Positions 1 through 6,652 of a stretch of DNA of 27,959 bases are shown here, piece after piece (the first letter of the stretch is position 1; each line of letters begins with the position of its first letter). This DNA is from a virus. The stretch covers positions 1 through 27,959 of IMG/VR virus record IMGVR_UViG_3300032240_001957; one strand, written 5' to 3'. The notes beneath the pieces are model-generated. The model was not told where the DNA came from. It was given only the letters and a program-made list of their open reading frames with translations, and made no database searches. The position numbers were made by a program, and so were the translations under genes.

Positions 1-461
1 CCAGCTTCTGGGCAACGCCAAGTGCGCCAACGCAACCAACCGCTACGGTACCAGGGAACATTGTACTTTTTACGTTCCTCATCATTCCACATTACATAAT
101 GCCAGGCTTGTTCGATTTCAACAAAGTCCACAAGCTCTTTAAATAGACAAGGGAGAAACCTATTACCAACGTCACTCCAACTGCCAGGGCGGATATCACG
201 AGGATCGGCAGTAAGAGCGTGACTCTTACTAACCCAACGATTGTTGATGTAGTATCTGACATCATTTAGTTTGTCCGGAATGTAGTAAACAAATTTTTGA
301 ATATAATCCAAACCTTCTTCAGCGAGCCACCAACGGATTGGATACGCTGCCTTAGCTCGATCTTCCCATTCGTGCCATTCTTCGCTGGTGCCGCACTTCA
401 GCTTCGTGGTACCACGTAGCCAATCTGCAAATTTCGAACAAGTCCAATAATGACTGCGCAT
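1..461 (-). CDS. Phage protein of unknown function, C-terminus cut off by window edge
   Basis: The minus strand is open from an ATG at 461 to the left edge of the window, giving about 153 residues without a stop. The protein starts MRSHYWTCSKFADWLRG and is very rich in Trp and Tyr, with a conserved-looking core DVRYYINNRWVSKSHAL at about residues 66-82. From memory it resembles a widespread hypothetical protein of T4-like marine phages that starts the same way; I know no function for it. A Shine-Dalgarno AAGGAA lies about 7 bases before the ATG, and a perfect TTGACA-17-TATAAT promoter sits just upstream (497-525). It therefore heads its own transcript, separate from the gene at 547-930. Confidence 0.85.
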   Translation of the reverse strand, partial: MRSHYWTCSKFADWLRGTTKLKCGTSEEWHEWEDRAKAAYPIRWWLAEEGLDYIQKFVYYIPDKLNDVRYYINNRWVSKSHALTADPRDIRPGSWSDVGNRFLPCLFKELVDFVEIEQAWHYVMWNDEERKKYNVPWYRSGWLRWRTWRCPEA

Positions 462-496
462 TTTTATTCCTTAAGATTATTCTGCTGAACAAGTTA

Positions 497-525
497 ATTA
501 TACTATCTTTCTAGAAACCTGTCAA
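497..525 (-). promoter_or_regulatory. Sigma-70-type promoter for the gene at 1-461
   Basis: On the minus strand TTGACA (525-520) and TATAAT (502-497) are separated by exactly 17 bases, a perfect consensus. Transcription should start near 490 and leave a short leader with the AAGGAA ribosome site. A small hairpin (GATTC, six A, GAATC; 529-544) precedes it but has no T-tract, so it is not a clear terminator. Confidence 0.8.
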
Positions 526-546
526 TATGATTCTTTTTTGAATCGT

Positions 547-930
547 TTAAAATTTTCTTTGGTACCCTGCCAAATTAAGCATAATGCTGTACTGCTCATA
601 GGCTTTTTGGACTGCCTGATTGGTATTTCTATAGTGGGATTCTTCTCGCTCTTTTTCCATCAGGGTTTGGAATAGGTCTACTGGTTGATCGTGATGTGCA
701 ACATAATTGAAAAACTTACGTTCCATTTCTACCAATGTCTGTAGTCTGCCTTCGGGTATTTCTACTGTATAGACCTTTTCAGTTTCGTACTCAACTACAT
801 CTTTACGAATAATGTCTGCACGGAAAGGGTCTGTGAAGAACTTTGCAGGATGGTATCGTGCTCTACGTTTTTGATCATTTAGCACACGAACTTCGTAGTT
901 CTTGCAAAATTCTTCAAGACCTTCGGACAT
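547..930 (-). CDS. Small hypothetical phage protein (127 aa)
   Basis: This is a compact charged protein with no signal peptide or membrane segment. It has a likely alpha-helical middle (residues about 60-115, rich in Glu, Lys and Gln) and ends AGYQRKF. I do not recognise a domain. Its ATG overlaps the last base of the stop codon of the Bax-inhibitor-like gene (930), so the two are probably translationally coupled. It is the last gene of the minus-strand unit that begins at the tRNA near 3065. The gap of 85 bases to the next gene contains a strong promoter, so its transcript need not continue. Confidence 0.75.
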   Translation of the reverse strand: MSEGLEEFCKNYEVRVLNDQKRRARYHPAKFFTDPFRADIIRKDVVEYETEKVYTVEIPEGRLQTLVEMERKFFNYVAHHDQPVDLFQTLMEKEREESHYRNTNQAVQKAYEQYSIMLNLAGYQRKF

Positions 931-1625
931 TACTTGCGATCCCCAAACAGTTGTAGTAGATTAATGAATAGGTTAATAAAGTCCATATACAGTGTTAAGG
1001 CACCTGATACTTCTGCAGCATCACTAGTATCTACACTGACCATTTCACGGATCTGTTGGGTGTCGTAGGCAGTCAGTCCTAGAAAGATAATGATAGCCAA
1101 TGCACTGATAACCATAGCCATTACGCTAGATCCAATAAAGATGTTTACAATACTGGCAATTACAATGGCAATCAATCCAATGAACATAAACTGTCCTAGA
1201 CTTTCTAGACTGCGTTTAGTAAAGTATCCGTAAAAGCTCATAGTACCAAACAAGATTGCCGCACCCATAAAGGCACTTACAATTGATCCCATAGTGAATA
1301 TGGCGAAGATTGTGGCAAAGCTCAATCCCATTAGAGCCGCAAATCCGTGTAAGCATAATTGAGCAACACCCTTACTAGGATTGTTGCCTAGCACATAACT
1401 GACACCGAAGATTGCCGCGAGCGGAGCAAAGATCACAATCCACTTTAGTACACCTGTAAAAAAGAATTGTAGTAGCTCTGGACTTGTGCCCACAAAGTAA
1501 CTGACTAACATCGAAACAACGACAGCAAGACTCATATGTCCGTAGACACGTCCCATAGCACTGTTAATTTCTTCTGCTGAACGATAGCTTAGAATTCCGC
1601 CATCTGTATAATTTGCACCAAACAT
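930..1625 (-). CDS. Bax inhibitor-1 (BI-1/YccA) family membrane protein
   Basis: This 231-residue integral membrane protein has about seven hydrophobic segments from residue 30 to the C-terminus. The final signature GALTLYMDFINLFINLLQLFG is nearly the same as the C-terminal helix of bacterial YccA/YbhL proteins, and AYDTQQIREM before it also fits the family. The length is normal for the family (about 220-240). Known members include E. coli YccA, a substrate and modulator of the FtsH protease, and calcium-leak channels of the BsYetJ type. The role here is not shown; modulation of host membrane proteolysis is an inference. The gene is tightly packed between thyX (one base apart) and a small hypothetical gene. 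Confidence 0.9.
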   Translation of the reverse strand: MFGANYTDGGILSYRSAEEINSAMGRVYGHMSLAVVVSMLVSYFVGTSPELLQFFFTGVLKWIVIFAPLAAIFGVSYVLGNNPSKGVAQLCLHGFAALMGLSFATIFAIFTMGSIVSAFMGAAILFGTMSFYGYFTKRSLESLGQFMFIGLIAIVIASIVNIFIGSSVMAMVISALAIIIFLGLTAYDTQQIREMVSVDTSDAAEVSGALTLYMDFINLFINLLQLFGDRK

Positions 1626-1626
1626 A

Positions 1627-2316
1627 TTATTCTCCTTGATCTGAAATAAATTCTGTTGTCATTGGAAACACAGTTGCAATGACAGTTGCACAGGCCTTGG
1701 CAACTTCTTGATGTTCAAGTTGTGTGCCATTGGCTGAACGCAGTTGTATGAAGTGTACCCAAGAGCGTAGTGTACCATTCATATAAAGTTTACTAACTGT
1801 ATTACCTTCTGGTAAAACAGCTCGAGCCTGTTCCTTAGCTATACCGTTATCGACAGCCCATTCGTATGTTTCTTTTGCGAGCTTGATAAGTTCGAGCTGT
1901 TTATCTCTCCATTGGTCCTGTAGCATCGCATTGCCAATTGTTGGTTCCAGTGCGATTGAGTTCTGTCTGTTTTTTGGGTCTTGGAGTCGTGCTTCTCGCA
2001 GTACAAACGACAGGTCTTGAGTAGGGTCAGCATATCGCTGACTGAATTCTTGGAAGCTGAAGCTACGATGTCTGAGGATCTGTCGTGCAATATCTCTTGT
2101 GGTTGTGATTTCAATACAGGCGGAGACCATTTCGAGTGGGCTCCAGTGTTGGTGTTTGACCAAGTATCGGATGAGTTTGTCAGACGTCTCTGTGTTGAGT
2201 TGGTTGCTTGGATTGCTGACACGGGCGCAATAGGCAATGAGTTCCTGTGCGTCTCCAATACCCATATCTGAGAATTCATCGGACGGCTTTGAGTACGATA
2301 ACAATTTAACATTCAT
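1627..2316 (-). CDS. thyX: FAD-dependent thymidylate synthase ThyX
   Basis: ThyX makes dTMP from dUMP using methylene-tetrahydrofolate, FAD and NADPH, supplying DNA precursors during infection. The diagnostic motif RHRxxSxxxxSxR is present as RHRSFSFQEFSQR at residues 82-94. The C-terminal region EQARAVLPEGNTVSKLYMNGTLRSWVHFIQLR also matches the dUMP/FAD-binding part of the family. At 229 residues the protein is complete. The ATG overlaps the TAA of the upstream gene by one base (TAATG), which implies coupling. ThyX genes are common in marine T4-like phages. Confidence 0.96.
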   Translation of the reverse strand: MNVKLLSYSKPSDEFSDMGIGDAQELIAYCARVSNPSNQLNTETSDKLIRYLVKHQHWSPLEMVSACIEITTTRDIARQILRHRSFSFQEFSQRYADPTQDLSFVLREARLQDPKNRQNSIALEPTIGNAMLQDQWRDKQLELIKLAKETYEWAVDNGIAKEQARAVLPEGNTVSKLYMNGTLRSWVHFIQLRSANGTQLEHQEVAKACATVIATVFPMTTEFISDQGE

Positions 2317-2720
2317 TATTTACTACCATCGTTTTCGTCAATGCAGAGTTTCTCCATTAACTTATAGTTGTCGTAGGCCTTTTTAAGTGCCTGGAATTTT
2401 TTTAATTTTTCTGGATTTGGTTCCATTAGTATGGCTAACCGGTCTTCCATTTTTTCTAATAGCTTAACAATATCGTGGCCTTTGATTTTAACGTTACCGT
2501 CAAATTCTGCATCACCTTTTACCTGTATACTAGAACCGGTATTATTAATGAGAGGTTGCGCCCATTGATATCCTGTGCCAGTAGTAGTAAAAACTTGACC
2601 AGCACCACCACTAATACCACCAACACCTGCGCCGGTGTTGATGGTGTATGTGGTACCAGGCACGCTACCTATTGTACCACCCATAGGGATTGTTACATTG
2701 CCGGTAGTAGTGTATGACAC
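2316..2720 (-). CDS. Small virion-type phage protein, GTG start
   Basis: The 134-residue protein begins VSYTTTGNVTIPMGG and has a Gly/Thr-rich N-terminal half resembling structural phage proteins. It then has a short beta segment (IQVKGDAEFDGNVKIKG, about residues 64-80) and a helical C-terminus (VKLLEKMEDRLAILMEPNPEKL). Small proteins of this layout, with an 'AEFDG-vkikG' segment followed by 'LEKiEdRLAIL', occur in T4-like marine phages; a virion role is an inference. A longer frame exists upstream, but it would overlap the histone-like gene by over 100 bases. The GTG at 2720 lies one base after that gene's TAA, with AAGG about 6 bases before it, so I chose GTG. Confidence 0.75.
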   Translation of the reverse strand: MSYTTTGNVTIPMGGTIGSVPGTTYTINTGAGVGGISGGAGQVFTTTGTGYQWAQPLINNTGSSIQVKGDAEFDGNVKIKGHDIVKLLEKMEDRLAILMEPNPEKLKKFQALKKAYDNYKLMEKLCIDENDGSK

Positions 2721-2721
2721 G

Positions 2722-2910
2722 TTAGGCCTTGGCTTCTTTACGAGCGTTCTTTTCTTCTGTAATTTCATTGCGGCGAGCCTTAACGCCTTTAGCAACTTCT
2801 TGCAATGCCTTACGAGCACGGGTACCAGCAGCACCATTACCTGCTGTGAATTTTGCGTCCTCTGATAAGAATGTTTCGAAGTCTGCTTTTAATTGTTCTA
2901 CTGTTGACAT
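2722..2910 (-). CDS. Histone H1-like (Hc1-type) small basic protein
   Basis: This 62-residue Lys/Arg/Ala-rich protein has the core GNGAAGTRARKALQEVAKGVKARRNEI (about residues 24-50). That closely follows the GNKAAGTRVRKALQ pattern of the chlamydial Hc1 family of bacterial histone-H1-like proteins, which bind and compact DNA. The N-terminal acidic helix (STVEQLKADFETFLSED) also fits. It probably coats or organises DNA, in the phage or in the infected host. A good Shine-Dalgarno AAGGAAA lies 8 bases before the ATG. It is the first protein gene after the tRNA at 2954-3065 and is followed one base later by a GTG-start gene. Confidence 0.75.
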   Translation of the reverse strand: MSTVEQLKADFETFLSEDAKFTAGNGAAGTRARKALQEVAKGVKARRNEITEEKNARKEAKA

Positions 2911-2953
2911 AATTGTTTTCCTTAGGTTATGTATCTTTACTTATGATAGTAAT

Positions 2954-3065
2954 TGGTGTGGTCGGCAGGATTCGAACCTGCAAAGGCGTTGTCTAGGACG
3001 TTGCCCAAATCCCAAGCATCGTTTCCCAACGAGCCGGAGGTCTACCATATTCCACTAACGACCAC
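2954..3065 (-). tRNA. Unusually long tRNA(-like) gene, anticodon not assignable
   Basis: A perfect 7-bp acceptor stem (GTGGTCG/CGACCAC), a perfect T-arm (GCAGG-TTCGAAT-CCTGC), a discriminator A and encoded CCA are all present, with a D-loop of Leu/Ser type (GGAAT..GGTAGA). The body without CCA is 108 nt, about 17 more than a type II tRNA needs. Between the D-arm and a likely long variable arm (GGC..GTC-CTA-GAC..GCC) the anticodon region is abnormal. The only strong hairpin there is TCGTT-GGGA-AACGA, with a four-base loop, and no regular 5-bp stem with a 7-base loop forms. It could be a tRNA with a small insertion or a tRNA mimic. A promoter lies directly upstream. Confidence 0.6.
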
Positions 3066-3071
3066 AAGTAT

Positions 3072-3100
3072 AGTATATACTCTTGTTTGTAGGAACACAA
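3072..3100 (-). promoter_or_regulatory. Sigma-70-type promoter for the odd tRNA and downstream minus-strand genes
   Basis: TTGTGT (3100-3095) and TATACT (3077-3072) are 17 bases apart on the minus strand. The expected start falls at the 5' end of the tRNA (3065). On the plus strand the same intergenic stretch holds a weaker pair, TTGTTT (3083-3088) and TATAGG (3106-3111), also 17 apart, which could serve the radical SAM gene at 3129. Confidence 0.55.
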
Positions 3101-3128
3101 CCCCATATAGGTTAAATATTAGCACTTT

Positions 3129-4112
3129 ATGATAACCAATTTTCAAACAATACCATTTGAACAAATTGTGCGGTTTGGTCAACGCACTATGTTAGACAAT
3201 CCTCGTTTTTCTACAAGTTGGATCTTAGGTCGCTTCTGTAATTACAACTGCTCCTACTGTTGGCCCTATGCTCGAAGCGATAAAGTTGACCACCAGCCGT
3301 TAGAGGTCTACAAAAGAACAGTAGATCAAATAAAACAACAAGCCCGTGAAAACGGATTTACAGAATTCCATTGGAGCTTCAGTGGTGGCGAACCTACAGC
3401 CTACAAAGATCTAATCGAATTGATTAGACACCTAGATGAAAAAGAATCTAGATATCAGAGTGTTCATATGACTACCAATTTGTCACCAGGATCAAAATGG
3501 TGGAAAAGTTGGTGTGATGCTACAGCTCTATTACAGCGAAGAAGTATCACAGCCAGCTTTCACGATGAGTTTGCCAAGGAGCAAGAGTTTGGTGACAAGT
3601 GTTTACAGTTACAATACGAACTAGTACACGTTACAATCAATCAAGTAATGGTGCCTGAGAAGTTTGACGAGCTGTATGCTCGTATGGAACGGTTCCATCA
3701 GCGTGGAATTAATGTGACACTCAAACCACAGAGTGATCCTACTGCCAGTACGGTAGTCGATGGGTATACTGAAGATATGATCAACAAGATGCAGACCGGG
3801 TTTCCGCAACGTGCCAACGGTGAAGAAGTTTATCAGATAGCGTTATATGACGATGCTAATACAGAATACCTGTTCGACCAGGCAGAAAGATTCAATGCTT
3901 TTGGATTTAATAAGTTTAAAGATTGGAGTTGCAATAGTGGATTCCAAAGTGTTATAATAAGAGGTAACGAAGTCAAAAGGTCGTATAGCTGTCACGACCA
4001 ACCATTAGGCTCTTTGGAAAACTTTGATCTATTTAAGGCCCCGCAGCTCTGTATTACTCCTAGCTGCGTTAGTTCCGCAGATTCAAAAATACCAAAGATA
4101 AAAAATGTATAA
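3129..4112 (+). CDS. Radical SAM enzyme, subfamily A
   Basis: The cluster-binding motif CxxxCxxC appears as GRFCNYNCSYCW with Cys37, Cys41 and Cys44. It is followed by the glycine-rich SAM-binding strand FSGGEPT near residue 87. Such enzymes bind a 4Fe-4S cluster and cleave S-adenosylmethionine to a 5'-deoxyadenosyl radical. Two C-terminal cysteine groups (WSCNSGFQ..., YSCHD, then LCITPSCVS) suggest a further cluster of SPASM or twitch type. The substrate is unknown. It is 327 residues and complete. It starts a plus-strand cassette and overlaps the next radical SAM gene by 8 bases. It is related to the genes at 12823 and 13922, which share the GR-x-CNYDCTYC form of the motif. Confidence 0.92.
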   Translation: MITNFQTIPFEQIVRFGQRTMLDNPRFSTSWILGRFCNYNCSYCWPYARSDKVDHQPLEVYKRTVDQIKQQARENGFTEFHWSFSGGEPTAYKDLIELIRHLDEKESRYQSVHMTTNLSPGSKWWKSWCDATALLQRRSITASFHDEFAKEQEFGDKCLQLQYELVHVTINQVMVPEKFDELYARMERFHQRGINVTLKPQSDPTASTVVDGYTEDMINKMQTGFPQRANGEEVYQIALYDDANTEYLFDQAERFNAFGFNKFKDWSCNSGFQSVIIRGNEVKRSYSCHDQPLGSLENFDLFKAPQLCITPSCVSSADSKIPKIKNV

Positions 4113-5088
4113 CTACGAAGATATTAAATCAATACATCTTGAAGTAACATCAAAATGTCAGGCTCGATGCCCGATGTGTCCTCGCCGATATAATGGCGGA
4201 CCGATGAATCCCTTAGTCACGCTAGATGAAATTACTTTAGAGCAATTTAAGAGTTGGTTCGATCCAGCGTTTTGTTCATCTTTGGATCACTTGAATATGT
4301 GTGGTAATCTAGGTGATCCGATCATTGCCAAGGACACCTTGAAGATATTCGATTATCTTCGAACCTGTAATCCGGATATCATACTTCATATGCACACTAA
4401 TGGCAGTGCAAGAGATACAACCTGGTGGGAGCGGCTAGCCGAATTAGAAGTTAAAGTTATATTTGGTATAGATGGATTAGCAGATACACATCACCTATAC
4501 CGCATTGGCACAGACTGGAATAAGATTATTGAAAATGCCGCAGCATTTATCAATGCCGGCGGATGGGCCCGATGGGATATGCTGATATTTGAACACAATG
4601 AACATCAGGTTGAAGAATGTAGAAAACTAAGCAACCAACTAGGCTTTGTAGATTTTTCAAGTAAGCATACCAGTCGATTTCGTACTGCCGAATTTCCTGT
4701 GTTAGACGATAATGGCAAGCAGCTCTATACACTGAAGCCCACATCTAAGAGTGTTGAAATGATGCCTCTGATAAAATCAGCCATCGCAGAAATAACTCCG
4801 ATTATAAAATGTAAAGCTCAAAGAGATCAACAGCTTTATGTTAGTGCATCTGGAGCAGTGTCTCCTTGCTGTTGGCTCGATATGGAATGGTTTAATCCTA
4901 ACCAATCTAATAGAATTGATTATATGTCTAAGGTTGGAGAGTTTCCTAGTCTCAAGACTCAAACACTAGAGGAAATTTTTGCATCAGGATTTTTTAATAA
5001 GATATCGGGCTGCTGGAATACCACAGGCCTTACCGAATGCTCAAAGAATTGCGGGTCGTTCGATAGATTAAACGAGCAATTCGTCTAA
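4105..5088 (+). CDS. Radical SAM/SPASM enzyme, subfamily B
   Basis: The motif is SKCQARCPMC (Cys18, Cys22, Cys25), near the N-terminus as usual for the core. C-terminal cysteines in SPCCWLD and CSKNCGS fit a SPASM-type auxiliary cluster domain, found in enzymes that modify peptides and some small molecules. The core contains MCGNLGDP and IFGIDGLADTHHLYRI. The protein at 7211-8203, on the opposite strand, is a clear paralogue: IDGL-DT-H-YR, AGG-A-W and HNEHQV recur in the same order and spacing. The two are probably partners or act on related substrates, which I infer from similarity alone. The gene overlaps its upstream neighbour and is followed by a methyltransferase-like gene. Confidence 0.92.
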   Translation: MYNYEDIKSIHLEVTSKCQARCPMCPRRYNGGPMNPLVTLDEITLEQFKSWFDPAFCSSLDHLNMCGNLGDPIIAKDTLKIFDYLRTCNPDIILHMHTNGSARDTTWWERLAELEVKVIFGIDGLADTHHLYRIGTDWNKIIENAAAFINAGGWARWDMLIFEHNEHQVEECRKLSNQLGFVDFSSKHTSRFRTAEFPVLDDNGKQLYTLKPTSKSVEMMPLIKSAIAEITPIIKCKAQRDQQLYVSASGAVSPCCWLDMEWFNPNQSNRIDYMSKVGEFPSLKTQTLEEIFASGFFNKISGCWNTTGLTECSKNCGSFDRLNEQFV

Positions 5089-5097
5089 GGAGGAAAT

Positions 5098-5691
5098 ATG
5101 CAAGTTGATATAAATCACGTTTTATTCTGGATGGATGCTATTCGTGAAAGCGATGATCCTAAACGTACACTTGAAAGTTTCTGGAAGGGACAAATCAAAT
5201 CTAAGATCTGGTTGATAACAAATCTTCGAAAGCAGGTTGACAAATTTGTTTCAATAGACATCCACGGTGGATGGAACGGCGTTTTAGCCAGTCTGTTGTT
5301 CCAATCAGATATCTATGTTTCTCATATACGCAGTATAGATATTGATCCTGCCTGTGAATCAATAGCAAATACCATTAACAAACTAGAGGAAATTTCCGGA
5401 AAGTTTAATGCAGTTACACACGATATGTGTACCATTCCGACAATGGCCGATGTTGTTATTAACACCAGCTGTGAACATATTACACAGGCACAATACGATC
5501 AGTGGTTATCTGGGATACCTAATACTAGCCTTATTGTATTGCAGAGTAACAATTATGATATACCTGAGCACGTAAGAATAGTACAAGGATTAAATGAATT
5601 TGTAGACCAAAGTAATTTAACAGTTCTTTGGAAAGGCGAACTGTCTCTGCCTCTCTACAATAGATATATGATTATAGGAAAGAAGAAATGA
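5098..5691 (+). CDS. Class I SAM-dependent methyltransferase-like protein
   Basis: The 197-residue protein has a Rossmann-like layout: KFVSIDIHGGWNGVLASLL (residues 49-67) as the first strand and glycine loop, IRSIDIDPAC (78-87) as the acidic second strand, FNAVTHDMC (about 103-111) and ADVVINTSCEHI as the motif-IV strand. These match small phage methyltransferase-like proteins of class I. The glycine loop (DIHGGWNG) is less canonical than D-x-G-x-G, and the substrate is unknown. A near-perfect ribosome site, TAAGGAGG, overlaps the stop codon of the upstream radical SAM gene, 7 bases before this ATG. It ends in a 4-base overlap with the kinase gene. Confidence 0.75.
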   Translation: MQVDINHVLFWMDAIRESDDPKRTLESFWKGQIKSKIWLITNLRKQVDKFVSIDIHGGWNGVLASLLFQSDIYVSHIRSIDIDPACESIANTINKLEEISGKFNAVTHDMCTIPTMADVVINTSCEHITQAQYDQWLSGIPNTSLIVLQSNNYDIPEHVRIVQGLNEFVDQSNLTVLWKGELSLPLYNRYMIIGKKK

Positions 5692-6479
5692 CACAACGAA
5701 TTTTAATTATGGGGTTACCTGGTTCAGGTAAAACCACCCTAGCAGAAAAGCTTCTGTGCTTGTTAGAGCAATGCGGCAAAACAGTCACTTGGTTCAATGC
5801 CGACGAAGTGCGTAGGCAATTTGATGATTGGGACTTTAGTGAACAGGGTCGTATACGACAAAGCAAGCGTATGTATGATCTAGCAGAAACCTGCGGCACT
5901 GATTATGCTCTCTGTGACTTCGTTGCTCCGTTAGTTGAAATGCGTCATAACTTTAAAGCAGATTGGACCGTCTGGATGGACACTATCCGCGAAGGTCGTT
6001 ATGCTGATACAAACAAGATGTTCATCGAACCCGAGATCTACGATTTCCGTATCACAGAACAAAACGCAGAGAAGTGGGCTGACTTCATTGCTGACCATAT
6101 AGTTGATAATCGTAGACGTCCACGTTGGGACAACCGAAAAGAAACTGTACAGATGCTGGGCCGTTGGCAACCTTGGCACGATGGGCATAGGGCATTGTTT
6201 GAAAGACTGTTGGCCAAGACTGGGCAGGTAGTTATACAGGTACGTGATGTACAGGGTTGGCAAGACAGCAATCCATTTAACTTCTTTGATGTTGTACGAT
6301 TCATTAGACGTGATCTAGATCCTCTATACCAAGGACAGTATGAAATTATGCTTGTGCCTAATATTGTACACATTGGTTGGGGACGAGGTGTGGGTTACAC
6401 CAGCGGCGAAGAAACATTCGATGATTCAGTAACTGATATTAGCGCCACAAAAATAAGAAAAGATCTAGGACTAAAATGA
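5688..6479 (+). CDS. Adenylylsulfate-kinase-like / nucleotidyltransferase fusion
   Basis: The N-terminal half carries a P-loop (GLPGSGKT, residues 9-16) and the APS-kinase-like series FNADEVRRQF, SEQGRIRQSKRMYDLAE and REGRYADTNKMF. Family members phosphorylate adenylylsulfate to PAPS, the universal sulfate donor. The C-terminal half (from about 150) is a nucleotidyltransferase of the HxGH superfamily: GRWQPWHDGH (158-167) and ISATKIR (251-257), most like NMN-adenylyltransferase enzymes. I see no ATP-sulfurylase-specific motif. A sulfotransferase gene lies next door on the other strand (6649-7209), which supports a PAPS role. The exact substrate of either domain remains uncertain. The ATG overlaps the methyltransferase stop by 4 bases. 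Confidence 0.82.
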   Translation: MTQRILIMGLPGSGKTTLAEKLLCLLEQCGKTVTWFNADEVRRQFDDWDFSEQGRIRQSKRMYDLAETCGTDYALCDFVAPLVEMRHNFKADWTVWMDTIREGRYADTNKMFIEPEIYDFRITEQNAEKWADFIADHIVDNRRRPRWDNRKETVQMLGRWQPWHDGHRALFERLLAKTGQVVIQVRDVQGWQDSNPFNFFDVVRFIRRDLDPLYQGQYEIMLVPNIVHIGWGRGVGYTSGEETFDDSVTDISATKIRKDLGLK

Positions 6480-6652
6480 GAACGCTGATCAAGACCTTAA
6501 CTTGGAGACTAGTTGGGTCTACGTCAACTTTTATAATTTCTTATGTTGTTACGGGCCAGGCCCTAGTTGCTACCGGCATTGCTGTTGCACAAATGATAGT
6601 AAACACTATCTTATATTACATACACGAACTAGTATGGAATAAAATTCGTTAA
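6476..6652 (+). CDS. DUF2061-family small membrane protein (58 aa)
   Basis: The peptide reads MRTLIKTLTWRLVGSTSTF, then two hydrophobic helices (about residues 17-31 and 33-48), and ends YYIHELVWNKIR. This fits the DUF2061 family, whose members start with a basic K(T/S)LTWR segment and end HE-x-(V/L)W-N-K/R-I. The function is unknown. In bacteria, genes of this family sit beside sulfate-assimilation genes (for example next to APS kinase), which agrees with the upstream neighbour here. Its ATG overlaps the fusion gene's TGA (ATGA), and its own TAA overlaps the stop of the convergent sulfotransferase. Confidence 0.85.
   Translation: MRTLIKTLTWRLVGSTSTFIISYVVTGQALVATGIAVAQMIVNTILYYIHELVWNKIR

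Noticed and set aside
529-544. Hairpin GATTC-A6-GAATC as a terminator
   Set aside because: The stem is only 5 bp and no T-tract follows on either useful strand.
2721-2837. Upstream extension of the small virion-type gene to 2837
   Set aside because: It would overlap the well-supported histone-like gene by over 100 bases in another frame; a GTG one base after that gene's stop gives a sensible start.
2729-3058. Plus-strand frame across the histone-like gene and tRNA
   Set aside because: It is the antisense shadow of two supported minus-strand features and has no ribosome site.
2954-3065. Group I intron or archaeal-type intron in the odd tRNA
   Set aside because: The excess is only about 14-17 bases, far too short for a group I intron, and no bulge-helix-bulge could be drawn.
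5688-6479. ATP sulfurylase domain in the kinase fusion
   Set aside because: The C-terminal motifs (GRWQPWHDGH, ISATKIR) match NMNAT-type nucleotidyltransferases and not the sulfurylase signatures.
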